The position numbers were made by a program, and so were the translations under genes. A DNA stretch of 64,000 bases from Tistlia sp040905785 (GTDB lineage: Bacteria > Pseudomonadota > Alphaproteobacteria > Kiloniellales > DSM-21159), in contig NZ_JBBDQW010000090.1 in assembly GCF_040905785.1 (NCBI RefSeq), positions 4,570 to 68,569 on the forward strand, in the 5' to 3' direction. The stretch's first letter is position 1. Each line of letters opens with the position of its first letter. The notes beneath the pieces are model-generated. The model was given only the letters and a program-made list of their open reading frames with translations, searched no databases and was not told the DNA's origin. Shown here one piece after another: positions 8,570 to 16,408 of this stretch.

Positions 8570-9591
8570 GGTCGGACCGGCTCCCGCGCCTCGCCGCTGC
8601 CGGTGACGCAGTCGGGCGGCGTCTCGCCCCTGAGCACGGCCAGGATGCTGCGCGCCGCCGCCAGCTCGATCTCGCGCCTGAGCGAAGTGACCGCCGATCC
8701 GAGGTGCGGCGTCAGCAGGCTGGTGTCGCAAGCGGCCAGCAGCCTCGGCTCGATGCCGCTCGGCCGGTCCGGCCGCGCCCAGTCCTCGAAGGCGAAGACG
8801 TCGGAGGCGTAGCCGGCGAGCCGTCCGGACTCGAGCGCCTCGGCGACGGCCGCCTCCTCGACCAGCGAGCCGCGGGCGCAGTTGACCAGAAAGGCGCCCG
8901 GCTTGAGCGCCGCCAGCGCCTCGCGCCCGAACAGTCCGACGGTCGCCGGCGTCAGTGGCGCCGCCAGCACCAGGAAGTCGCTGGCCGCGAGCAGCCTCTC
9001 GAAGGTCACCGGGCGCAGGCCCGCCGGCGGCGGCTCCGTCCCCGCGCCGGGATCGCAGCCGAGCAGGCTGCAGCCGAAGGGGCCGAGCCGCTCGGCGATG
9101 GCTCGCCCGACTCGCCCGAGGCCGAGGATGCCGACCGTGCTGCCGGACAGGCCGGTGCCGTAGAGCGTCGGCCGCCAGCCAGCGAAGCCGCCGCCCCGCA
9201 CCAGCCGGTCGCCCGGCAGGATGTGGCGCGACAGGCCGATCATCAGCCCGATGGCGAGCTCGGCCGTCGGGACGGTCAGCAGGTCGGGCACGATCGTCAC
9301 CTGCACGCCGCGCCGCCGGCAGGCCGCCACGTCGATGTTGTCGAAGCCCTTGAGGGCGGCCCCGACGACCTTCAGCCGCGGCGCCTTGGCGAGCAGCGCC
9401 TCGTCGACCAGGTCGGTCATGAAGACGAGCAGCGCCTCGGCGTCGGCGAGCTCGGCTTCCAGCCGCGCCCGCGGCAAGGGCTCGGACTCCCGGCTGGCGA
9501 CGACCTCGCCGTCGGCGGCGAGCAGCGCCAGGGTCTCGGGAAAGGCCCGGTTGGTGACGACGATCCGCGGACGGGCCGCTCGAGCGGTCAT
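8566..9591 (-). CDS. ptxD: NAD-dependent phosphite dehydrogenase (phosphonate dehydrogenase)
   Basis: A 341-residue D-2-hydroxyacid dehydrogenase that oxidises phosphite to phosphate with NAD+. It matches the PtxD subfamily: VPDLLTVPTAELAIGL, the WRPTLYGTGL loop and FAFEDWARPDRP. Equivalents of the P. stutzeri catalytic residues are present: M58, K81, W139, Y144, R240, E269, H296 and R305 (M53, K76, W134, Y139, R237, E266, H292, R301 there). The Rossmann motif is G157-L-G-R-V-G162, and D180 sits at the specificity position, favouring NAD+ over NADP+. It lies between ptxC (9 nt away) and ptxE (overlapping). Confidence 0.93.
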   Translation of the reverse strand: MTARAARPRIVVTNRAFPETLALLAADGEVVASRESEPLPRARLEAELADAEALLVFMTDLVDEALLAKAPRLKVVGAALKGFDNIDVAACRRRGVQVTIVPDLLTVPTAELAIGLMIGLSRHILPGDRLVRGGGFAGWRPTLYGTGLSGSTVGILGLGRVGRAIAERLGPFGCSLLGCDPGAGTEPPPAGLRPVTFERLLAASDFLVLAAPLTPATVGLFGREALAALKPGAFLVNCARGSLVEEAAVAEALESGRLAGYASDVFAFEDWARPDRPSGIEPRLLAACDTSLLTPHLGSAVTSLRREIELAAARSILAVLRGETPPDCVTGSGEAREPVRP

Positions 9592-9600
9592 CGGCCGGCC

Positions 9601-10443
9601 CTACTTCAGGTGCCGGCGCAGCAAGGCGCCGAGGCCGTCGACCAGGGTCACGCAGCCCAGGATGCAGAGCAGGATCGCCGCGACCTGCTGGTAGTCGAGC
9701 AGCCGCAGCGAGGAGATCAGCTGGAAGCCGATGCCGCCGGCGCCGACGACCCCCAGCACGGTCGAGGCGCGGAAGTTGTACTCCCAGCGGTAGACCGTGA
9801 TGTCGGAGAGCTGGGGCAGCACCTGCGGCAGCACGGCGTGCCAGATCACCTGGAAGGGGCTGGCGCCGGCCGAGCGGGCGGCCTCGACCGGGCGGGGGTC
9901 GACGTGCTCGATCGCCTCGGCGAAGAACTTGCCGACCATGCCGATCGAATGCAGGCCGAGCGCCAGAACCCCGGGCAGCGCGCCGAAGCCGACGGCGGCG
10001 ACGAAGAGGATGCCCATGATCAGCTCCGGCACCGTCCGGAAGACGTTGAGGAAGAGCCGCGAGGCGCGGTAGGCGACGGCATTGGGCGTGGTGTTGGAGG
10101 CGGCCAGCAGCGCCATCGGCAGCGACAGCACGACCGCGAGCGCCGTCCCGGCGACCGACATGCCGAGGGTGTCGACGATCGGCCGGATCCAGTCCCGCCA
10201 GCGCGTGAAGTCTGGCGGCATCATCTCGCCGAACAGCTGGCCCAGCGCCGGGATGCCTTCGGCCAGCCGCCGGCCGTCGAGCAGCCCGGTCAGCCAGCAG
10301 CAGGCCAGGACGGTCGCGACCACGGCCCCGACGATCGCTCCCGATTTCAGGCGCCGCTCGCGGCTGCGCGCCAGCAGCGCCTCGTAGCTCGCCTGCATCT
10401 CGCTGCCCGGCTCGTCGGGCCTGGCGACGGCTATCGCGTTCAT
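9601..10443 (-). CDS. ptxC: phosphite ABC transporter permease (PhnE family)
   Basis: A 280-residue inner-membrane permease of the PhnE/PtxC type. The core includes RPIVDTLGMSVAGTALAVVLSLPMALLAASNTTPN, NVFRTVPELIMGILFVAAVGFG and the EAA-like loop EAARSAGASPFQVIWHAVLPQVLPQ. It ends with the GVVGAGGIGFQLISSLRLLDYQQV block characteristic of phosphonate/phosphite permeases. It sits between ptxB (81-bp gap) and ptxD (9-bp gap). With ptxA and ptxB it should import phosphite for PtxD; a phosphonate specificity cannot be excluded from the permease alone. Confidence 0.9.
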   Translation of the reverse strand: MNAIAVARPDEPGSEMQASYEALLARSRERRLKSGAIVGAVVATVLACCWLTGLLDGRRLAEGIPALGQLFGEMMPPDFTRWRDWIRPIVDTLGMSVAGTALAVVLSLPMALLAASNTTPNAVAYRASRLFLNVFRTVPELIMGILFVAAVGFGALPGVLALGLHSIGMVGKFFAEAIEHVDPRPVEAARSAGASPFQVIWHAVLPQVLPQLSDITVYRWEYNFRASTVLGVVGAGGIGFQLISSLRLLDYQQVAAILLCILGCVTLVDGLGALLRRHLK

Positions 10444-10524
10444 TGCTGTCTTCCTTGGTGGGGTCGCAGGGCAGCGGCCCGCTCCGCCGCGACGGAGGAA
10501 CGGGCCGGCTCTCGCCGGGCGCGC

Positions 10525-11412
10525 TCAGCTGCCCTTGTTGAGATCCATCTCCAGGGTCCCGGCGACGCGGCGCAGGATCTCGTAGTCGGCGTCGCTCATG
10601 GCGGCAAAGCCCTCGCCATTGAAGGGGGCCAGCACCGATTCTTCCTTCAGGTTCAGGAAGGCGTTGCGGATCTTCTGCTTGAGCTCGGGCGCGAGCCAGC
10701 CCTGGAGCGTCCAGGGATAGTTCGGGATCGGCGCGCTCTCGGCGATCACCTTGACCTTGGCGGCGTCGATCTTGCCGCGCTCGAGCAGCGAGGCGAAGAT
10801 CGCGCTCGACAGGCCGCCGGCCTCGACCTTGCCGCTCTCGACCGCGCGGGCGACCGCGTCGTGGGTGCCCAGGTGGTGGAACTCGTAGTCTCTGCCGGCG
10901 ACCAGGCCGGCCTCCTCCTGGATGAAGGCGCGCGGGATCAGGTGGCTCGAAGTCGAGGCCGGATCGCCGTAACCCAGCGTCCGGCCCGCCAGGTCGGTCA
11001 TCGCCTCGATTCCGGAGTCGGCGTTGGCGATGACCACCGAGGTGTAGGTTGGCGCGCCGTCGGTGATCAGCGCCGCGAAGGGTTCGATGCCCGGCGCCCG
11101 CTCCTTGGCCAGCACGTAGGAGAAGGGACCGAAGTAGGCCAGCTCGATGCGATTGAAGCGCATCGCCTCGATCATCGAGGAATAGTCGGTCGTGACGATC
11201 AGCTCGATCTCCTTGCCGGTCTGCTCGGCCAGGAAATCCTTCAGCGCCTGGTTGTTCTGAATGATCGTGGCCGGGCTCTCGTCGGGCAGCAGCGCGACGC
11301 GAAGCACGTCCGGATCGGCGTCCTGGGCAGCGGCGGGAACGGCGGCGAGGACCGGCAGGAAGCCGGCGGCAGCGGCAAGGAAGGCGGCTCTCAGGATCTG
11401 ACGGCGTTGCAT
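10525..11412 (-). CDS. ptxB: phosphite ABC transporter periplasmic binding protein
   Basis: A 295-residue exported binding protein of the PhnD/PtxB family. It has a signal peptide (MQRRQILRAAF, cleavage near AAAQD), then ATIIQNNQALKDFLAEQTGKEIEL, TTDYSSMIEAMRFNRIELAYFGPFSYVL, the GDPASTSSHLIPRAF ligand loop and LGTHDAVARAVESGKVEAG. The start is ATG 11412 with a GGAG site 7-8 nt upstream. Position inside the ptx operon argues for phosphite rather than phosphonate as ligand. Downstream of ptxA by 65 nt. Confidence 0.9.
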   Translation of the reverse strand: MQRRQILRAAFLAAAAGFLPVLAAVPAAAQDADPDVLRVALLPDESPATIIQNNQALKDFLAEQTGKEIELIVTTDYSSMIEAMRFNRIELAYFGPFSYVLAKERAPGIEPFAALITDGAPTYTSVVIANADSGIEAMTDLAGRTLGYGDPASTSSHLIPRAFIQEEAGLVAGRDYEFHHLGTHDAVARAVESGKVEAGGLSSAIFASLLERGKIDAAKVKVIAESAPIPNYPWTLQGWLAPELKQKIRNAFLNLKEESVLAPFNGEGFAAMSDADYEILRRVAGTLEMDLNKGS

Positions 11413-11477
11413 GATGACGGCTCCTGCTTTGGGGTCGGGGACAAGCGACGGACAAGCCTCGCCGCGGAGGCGAGGTC

Positions 11478-12308
11478 TCAGGCGACCGCGCGGCGCCGCT
11501 GCGCGGCGGCGGCTTCCGCGGCCGGGCGGCCTTCGAGATGGGACTTGCGGTCGGAGCGCGGCCGCGCCGTCGGCGCGCCGCTGCGATAGATGCGCTCGAG
11601 CTCCGACTCGGTCAGCGCCTGAGCGTCCCCCTCGAACACCACGCGGCCGGCGCAGAGTCCGAAGGTGCGGTCGGCGAAGCGGCGCGCGAAGCCCACCTGG
11701 TGCAGGCTGACGACGGCGGTGATGCCGTCCTCGCGGCAGATCTCGTGGAGCAGCGAGAGCACCGCCTCGGCGCTTGCCGGGTCCAGGCTCGCGACCGGCT
11801 CGTCGGCCAGGATGATCCGCGGCCGCTGCGCCAGCGCCCGGGCGATCCCGACCCGCTGCTGCTGCCCGCCCGAGAGGGAGTCGGCGCGGTCCAGCGCCCT
11901 GTCGAGCAGGCCGACGCGGTCGAGGGCCTCGAGGGCGGCGATGCGGTCCGCCTTTGGCAGCGGGAAGGGCGTGCGCCAGGAGGGATGGAAGCCCAGCCTG
12001 CCGGTCAGCACGTTGGCCAGCGCCGAGAGGCGGCCGATCAGATGGTGCTGCTGGAAGATCTTGCCGGTCTCCAGGCGATGCCGCCGCAAGCCGCGTCGGC
12101 TGGCGAAGATCTGCGCGCCGTCGAGACCGAGCACGCGGCCGCGAGTCGGTCGGACGATGCCGTTGAGGCAGTTGAGCAGGGTCGACTTGCCGGCCCCCGA
12201 CGAGCCGAGCAGCACGGTGAAGGCGCCGGGCTCGAAGGCCAGGCTGGCGTCGGCGAGAGCGGTCAGGCCGGTCGGGTAGGTCACGGTCACCTGGTCGAGC
12301 GCGAGCAA
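11478..12308 (-). CDS. ptxA: phosphite ABC transporter ATP-binding protein (PhnC family)
   Basis: A 276-residue ATPase. It has Walker A GSSGAGKST, the PhnC-type segment KIFQQHHLIGRLSALANVLTGRLG, signature LSGGQQQRVGIARAL and Walker B ILADEPVASLDP. The first codon is TTG (12306-12308), supported by a strong GGAGGAAAG site directly upstream and no in-frame ATG nearby. It has an Ala/Arg-rich 25-residue C-terminal tail. It is the promoter-proximal gene of ptxABCDE, and a PhoB-box-like element lies about 75-92 nt upstream. Confidence 0.9.
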   Translation of the reverse strand: MLALDQVTVTYPTGLTALADASLAFEPGAFTVLLGSSGAGKSTLLNCLNGIVRPTRGRVLGLDGAQIFASRRGLRRHRLETGKIFQQHHLIGRLSALANVLTGRLGFHPSWRTPFPLPKADRIAALEALDRVGLLDRALDRADSLSGGQQQRVGIARALAQRPRIILADEPVASLDPASAEAVLSLLHEICREDGITAVVSLHQVGFARRFADRTFGLCAGRVVFEGDAQALTESELERIYRSGAPTARPRSDRKSHLEGRPAAEAAAAQRRRAVA

Positions 12309-12366
12309 GGGCTTTCCTCCGGCTTCGTTCGGATGTTCCGGACGATCGGTGTCTGCGTTCGCCGAG

Positions 12367-12400
12367 GTGATACAGCCGGCGCATTGCCGAGCGATGACAG
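12367..12400 (-). promoter_or_regulatory. candidate PhoB box and -10 upstream of ptxA
   Basis: Reading on the minus strand: CTGTCAT (12394-12400, a perfect half-site), 4-nt spacer CGCT, CGGCAAT (4 of 7 matches to a second half-site), then 10 nt and a TATCAC hexamer at 12367-12372. PhoB boxes are two CTGTCA(T/C) repeats 11 bp apart, placed about 10 bp upstream of the -10, so spacing is right although the second half-site is weak. It would place ptxABCDE under phosphate-starvation control. Inferred from pattern only. Confidence 0.45.
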
Positions 12401-12417
12401 CGGTGCGGCGGCCGGAA

Positions 12418-12435
12418 ACTTCACCGAACTGTCAC
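12418..12435 (+). promoter_or_regulatory. candidate PhoB box facing the MFS gene
   Basis: On the plus strand ACTTCAC (4 of 7 matches to a PhoB half-site), spacer CGAA, then CTGTCAC (perfect half-site) at 12429-12435. The 11-bp periodicity of a PhoB box is kept. It lies 18 bp from the opposed box serving ptxA, so the interval looks like a divergent Pho-controlled region. The nearest -10-like hexamer (within ATCATATAG, 12471-12479) is farther away than is usual, which lowers confidence. Confidence 0.35.
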
Positions 12436-12546
12436 GCGCACCCGCGGGATCGGCAGGGCACCCTTGCCCGAATCATATAGACGAATCCCTTGACCCTCGG
12501 CCGATGGCGACGCAGCCTCGGGCATGCCCCTGCCCGAGCCCCAGCC

Positions 12547-13728
12547 GTGACGCTTCCGCGCAGCGCCGTCGTGCTGGTCCTCGGCACCGCCCAGACCCTC
12601 GGCTGGGGCTCGACCTTCTACCTGCCGGCGATCCTCGCCGAGCCGATGGCCGCCGACCTGGGCATCCCGGTCGACGGCGTCTTCGCGGCCTTTTCCGGCG
12701 CGCTCCTGGTCGGGGTCCTGCTCGGTCCGCTGGCCGGCGGCCGCATCGACAGCCGCGGCGGCCGCGGGCTGCTCAGCCTGTCCAGCCTGATCTTCGCCGC
12801 GGGGCTCGCCCTGCTCGGCCTGGCCCAGGAGCCCGCCGTGATGGTCGCCGCCTGGCTGATCATCGGCGTCGGCATGACCATCGGGCTCTACGAGGCCGCC
12901 TTCTCGGCGCTCGCCAGCCTCTACGGCGCGCGGGCGCGCGGCGCGATCACCGGCATCACCCTGATCGCCGGCTTCGCCTCGACGATCTGCTGGCCGGTCT
13001 CCGCCGCCCTGGAGGCCGAGGTCGGCTGGCGCGGCGCCTGCTTCGCCTGGGCCGCCGCGCACCTGCTCATCGGCCTGCCGCTGAACCGGCTGCTGCCGCG
13101 CGGCGTCGGCAGGCCGCCGGTCCCGGCGGCGGGTCTCGCGCCGGAGCCCGCGCCGCCGCCGGCGGAACGGCCACCGATCGACCGGACGATGCTGCTGCTC
13201 GGCTTCTTCTTCGCGACGGTCTGGTTCACCACGGCGGCGATCGGCACCCATCTGCCGCGCCTGCTCCAGCAGGCGGGCGCCTCGCCCGCCGCGGCGATCG
13301 CGGCGGCCGCGCTGGTCGGCCCGGCCCAGGTCGCCGGGCGGCTGCTCGAGTTCGGGCTGCTGCAGCGCCTGCACCCGCTGTTCTCGGCGCGCGCGGCGAG
13401 CCTCGCCCACCCGCTCGGCGCCGCGGTCCTGATCCTGCTCGGCGCCCCGGGCGCGGTCGCCTTCAGCCTGCTGCACGGCGCCGGCGCCGGCGTCCTGACC
13501 ATCGCCAAGGGCACCCTGCCGCTGGCGCTCTTCGGTCCCCACGGCTACGGCGTCCGGCAGGGGCTGCTGATGGTGCCGACGCGCCTCGCCCAGGCCTCGG
13601 CGCCCTTCCTCTTCGCCCTGCTGATGGCCCGCTTCGGGACGGATGCCCTGGCGATCACCGCCGGCATCGGCCTGGCCGGCCTGGCCGCGCTGCTGCTGCT
13701 GCACCCGGCCGCGGCGAAGCCGACCTGA
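12547..13728 (+). CDS. major facilitator superfamily transporter
   Basis: A 393-residue membrane protein with about twelve hydrophobic segments split by a Pro/Ala-rich central loop (RPPVPAAGLAPEPAPPPAERPP). It has an MFS loop 2-3 motif variant (GPLAGGRIDSRGGRGLL) and a Trp/Gly-rich first helix (TAQTLGWGSTFYLPAIL). Substrate is not recognisable. The GTG at 12547 is preferred because hydrophobic TM1 begins soon after; an in-frame TTG at 12490 would add 19 residues, and neither start has a clear ribosome-binding site. It diverges from ptxA, and the shared interval carries two PhoB-box-like elements, so a role in phosphorus-stress export or import is possible but unproven. Confidence 0.7.
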   Translation: MTLPRSAVVLVLGTAQTLGWGSTFYLPAILAEPMAADLGIPVDGVFAAFSGALLVGVLLGPLAGGRIDSRGGRGLLSLSSLIFAAGLALLGLAQEPAVMVAAWLIIGVGMTIGLYEAAFSALASLYGARARGAITGITLIAGFASTICWPVSAALEAEVGWRGACFAWAAAHLLIGLPLNRLLPRGVGRPPVPAAGLAPEPAPPPAERPPIDRTMLLLGFFFATVWFTTAAIGTHLPRLLQQAGASPAAAIAAAALVGPAQVAGRLLEFGLLQRLHPLFSARAASLAHPLGAAVLILLGAPGAVAFSLLHGAGAGVLTIAKGTLPLALFGPHGYGVRQGLLMVPTRLAQASAPFLFALLMARFGTDALAITAGIGLAGLAALLLLHPAAAKPT

Positions 13729-13942
13729 CGTCCGGCGACGAATCGAAAGACCCCGACGCCGGGAATCGCCGCCGGGCGCGTTACAGGAGTGACGGGCCCG
13801 GCCGACGCGGCCGGTGCCGCCTGACCGTTGTCTCCAGGGACCTCCGCACCAGCGTGACCTTCAACGCTCCTTCCCCACCGCGGAGACGCGGCCGCTGGCG
13901 TCCTCGCCTGTTCCTGGCGACGCTGATCCTGGCCGCCCTGGC

Positions 13943-14005
13943 TGGATCCCGGATCGCAAGGCTCGCGACGCCTGGCGGCTCTCGGGCTCGCCTAGCGTCC
14001 GGGAT
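13943..14005. repeat. extragenic palindromic repeat element in a 485-bp gene-free stretch
   Basis: The interval 13729-14213 carries no convincing gene. Within it, ATCCCGGA (13946-13953) and TCCGGGAT (13998-14005) form an inverted repeat around a GC-rich core. The left 25 nt (13943-13967) recur with one mismatch at 63956-63980 at the other end of the window. This is the pattern of dispersed REP-like extragenic palindromes common in alphaproteobacterial genomes. Several short frames cross the element on both strands but look like chance readings. Confidence 0.6.
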
Positions 14006-14213
14006 GACGAATAGCGAGAAGGCAACCGCCCCCTCGTCTGGCGCCGCCGCGGCATCCCTCACCCGCCTCACTCCGGCCGCCGACGGAGGCGTGACTTGAG
14101 CGGGAGGAGGCGCCGCGGGCCTGCCGCGGAACCGGCGGGGCTGCGCCCGCGTTTTTCATAATTCCCGGACCCGCGAACGGGGGCGCGACGGGCCGGGTGG
14201 AGGTCTCCGGATC

Positions 14214-14798
14214 ATGGCACGCCGATCGCTTCGCCTGCTCGCGCTGCTGTCCCTCGCCGTCGCGGCGCTGACCGCAGCTTCCGCGGACTCCGTCCCTGCC
14301 GCCGAGACGCGGCGGATCGGCATCACCGGCACCGTCGAGAGCGTGGCGACGGACCACTTCACGCTCAAGGACATGCAGCGCGACATCGTCGTCGAGATGG
14401 GCGGCCATCCCTGGGCCGGGAACCTGCTGGCGCTGGGCGACCGGGTCGTCGTGACCGGCCTCACCGACGACGACTTCTCCCGGACCCGCACGATCCGGGC
14501 GCTGACGCTGGTGATCCCGAAGCTCAACTACCCCGGCGCGCCGGACGAAGACTGGCTGGCCGTCAGCGGGACCGTCGCCGCGATCGACGGCGATATCCTG
14601 ACGGTGGACAGCGGCGGCCGCATGGTCGCGGCCGACCTCAGCGCCGTCGCCTCCGGCCGCTTCGGCGGCAGCGGCTCGACGCCACTGAGCGTCGGCGACC
14701 GCGTGACCGTGGCCGGTGCCGTCCCCGACTTCCTCCGCTTCCGCCACCAGGGCCTGCGCGCCTCCTCGATCGCCCTGCTGCCGGCCGAGACCGACTGA
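14214..14798 (+). CDS. exported protein with two DUF5666/OB-fold-like repeats
   Basis: A 194-residue protein with a Sec signal peptide (basic start, LALLSLAVAALTAAS core). Two similar halves follow. Residues about 36-100 read ITGTVESVATDHFTLKD, then GDRVVVTGLTDDDFS. Residues about 117-186 read VSGTVAAIDGDILTVDSGG, then GDRVTVAGAVPDFL. This GxV-xx-(D/G)-x(F/I)xL-D plus LxxGDRVxVxG pattern fits the DUF5666 / BOF-type small beta-barrel. Likely periplasmic; function unknown. A GGAGG site lies 10 nt before ATG 14214. It is isolated from its neighbours and convergent with the tartrate dehydratase gene. Confidence 0.7.
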   Translation: MARRSLRLLALLSLAVAALTAASADSVPAAETRRIGITGTVESVATDHFTLKDMQRDIVVEMGGHPWAGNLLALGDRVVVTGLTDDDFSRTRTIRALTLVIPKLNYPGAPDEDWLAVSGTVAAIDGDILTVDSGGRMVAADLSAVASGRFGGSGSTPLSVGDRVTVAGAVPDFLRFRHQGLRASSIALLPAETD

Positions 14799-14819
14799 GC
14801 AGTCGGGACACGGCACCCT

Positions 14820-15986
14820 TCAGTCGAGCAGCGTCTCGAGCACGGCGTAGAGGTCGGCCTTGGCCTCGAAGCCGATGCCGGGCAGGTCCGGAAGCCCGAC
14901 CAGCGAGTCCTCGACCGCCACGCCGTCGGCGAAGCCGCCGAAAGGCTTGAAGACGTCCGGGTAGGATTCGTTGCCGCCGAGCTGCAGCCCGGCGGCGATG
15001 TTCAGAGACATCTGGTGGCCGCCATGCGGCACCAGGCGGCGGCTCGACCAGCCGTGCGCGGCGAGCATCTCCAGGGTGCGCAGGTACTCGACGAGGCCGT
15101 AGCTGAGCGCGCAGTCGAACTGCAGGACGTCGCGCTCCGGCCGGAGGCCGCCGTAGCGCACCAGGTTGCGGGCGTCCTGCATCGAGAAGAGGTTCTCGCC
15201 GGTCGCCATCGGGCCGTCGTAGCGCGTCGCGAGCTCGGCCTGGAGCGCATAGTCGAGCGGGTCCCCGGCCTCCTCGTACCAGCGCAGGCCGTAGGGCGCG
15301 ACGGCCTCGCCGAAGGCCAGCGCGGTCTCGAGGTCGAAGCGGCCGTTGGCATCGACGCAGAGTCTGGAGCCCTCGCCGACGACCTCCAGCACGGCCTCGA
15401 TGCGGCGGATGTCCTCCGCGAGCGGCGCGCCGCCGACCTTCATCTTGACCGTGCTGTAGCCGCGCTCGAGATAGCCGCGCATCTCGGCCTGCAGCGCCCG
15501 GATGTCCTTGCCGGGATGGTAGTAGCCGCCGGCGGCGTAGACCCAGACGCGCTCGTCGGCCCGGCCGTCACGGTAGCGGTCGGCGAGCAGGCGCCACAGC
15601 GGCCTGCCCTCGATCTTGGCGACGGCGTCCCAGATCGCCATGTCGAGCGTGCCGACGGCGACGGAGCGCTCGCCGTGGCCGCCCGGCTTCTCGTTGCTCA
15701 TCATGACATCCCAGATCCGGAAGGGGTCCAGGTTGTCGCGGGCCTCGTCGAGCAGGCTCTCGGGATCGGCCGCGGCGAGGCGCGGCAGCAGGCGCTCGCG
15801 CATCAGGCAACCCTGGCCGTAGCGGCCGTTCGAGTTGAAGCCGAAGCCGACGACCGGCCGGCCGTCGCGTCGCACGTCGGTGACGACCGCCACCACCGAG
15901 CAGGTCATGCGGCTGAAGTCGATGTAGGCGTTGGCGATCTCGGAGGCGATCGAGACGCTCTTCTCGCGGATCTCAAGGATGCGCAC
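14820..15986 (-). CDS. tarD: D(-)-tartrate dehydratase, enolase superfamily
   Basis: A 388-residue enolase-superfamily protein, closely matching from memory the Bradyrhizobium japonicum D-tartrate dehydratase, which converts D-tartrate to oxaloacetate. Features seen: IANAYIDFSRMT N-terminal loop, GFGFNSNGRYGQG, NEKPGGHGERSVAVGTLDMA, catalytic KMK (K181, K183), metal ligands D212 in DANGR, E238/E239 and E264 in GEN, and catalytic H321 in VPHGGHQMSLNIAAGL. It starts at GTG 15986. No tartrate transporter or regulator is adjacent; the next minus-strand gene upstream is the response regulator, 26 nt away. Confidence 0.92.
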   Translation of the reverse strand: MRILEIREKSVSIASEIANAYIDFSRMTCSVVAVVTDVRRDGRPVVGFGFNSNGRYGQGCLMRERLLPRLAAADPESLLDEARDNLDPFRIWDVMMSNEKPGGHGERSVAVGTLDMAIWDAVAKIEGRPLWRLLADRYRDGRADERVWVYAAGGYYHPGKDIRALQAEMRGYLERGYSTVKMKVGGAPLAEDIRRIEAVLEVVGEGSRLCVDANGRFDLETALAFGEAVAPYGLRWYEEAGDPLDYALQAELATRYDGPMATGENLFSMQDARNLVRYGGLRPERDVLQFDCALSYGLVEYLRTLEMLAAHGWSSRRLVPHGGHQMSLNIAAGLQLGGNESYPDVFKPFGGFADGVAVEDSLVGLPDLPGIGFEAKADLYAVLETLLD

Positions 15987-16012
15987 GCGGGGGCCGGGCT
16001 CCGGTCCGCCGC

Positions 16013-16408
16013 TCAGCCGCGGGCCGAGCCGGCCAGCGCCCGGCCGAGCGCCCTGCTCAGGTCCTCCAGCACGAAGGGCTTGGCGAGCACCGTGACGTCG
16101 CGCCAGGCCGCCGGCAGGCCGGCGTTGCCGTAGCCGGTCGCGAAGATCAGCGGGATACCCCGCTGGCGCAGGCGCTCGGCGACCGGAAAGATCTCCTTGC
16201 CGCCGATGTTCACGTCGAGCAGAGCGACGTCGGCGTCCGTGTCCTGGGCCGCCTCGAGCGCCTTCTCCAGCGAGGCGAGGGATCCGGCGAGCTGGTAGCC
16301 GAGGTCGTCGAGCATGTCCTCGATCATCAGCGCGACCACCGTCTCGTCCTCGACGATCAGCACGCGTCGCCCGACCAGGTCGTCCTGGGCCGCTTCAATG
16401 GAGGACAT
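16013..16408 (-). CDS. single-domain response regulator
   Basis: A 131-residue CheY-like receiver with no output domain. It contains the acidic pair E20-D21 in LIVEDETVVA, the phospho-acceptor D65 in VALLDVNIGG, T91 in FATGYG and K110 in LAKPF. ATG 16408 is chosen because a GGAG site lies 6 nt upstream; an in-frame TTG at 16420 is possible. It overlaps the 3' end of the upstream histidine kinase by 14 nt, so the two are translated together. Receivers of this type paired with HWE kinases often act in alphaproteobacterial stress or light signalling. Confidence 0.9.
   Translation of the reverse strand: MSSIEAAQDDLVGRRVLIVEDETVVALMIEDMLDDLGYQLAGSLASLEKALEAAQDTDADVALLDVNIGGKEIFPVAERLRQRGIPLIFATGYGNAGLPAAWRDVTVLAKPFVLEDLSRALGRALAGSARG

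Noticed and set aside
13781..14071. 96-residue frame on the minus strand in the 13.7-14.2 kb gap.
   Set aside because: It crosses the REP-like palindrome, is Arg/Ala-rich without ordered motifs, and has no ribosome-binding site.
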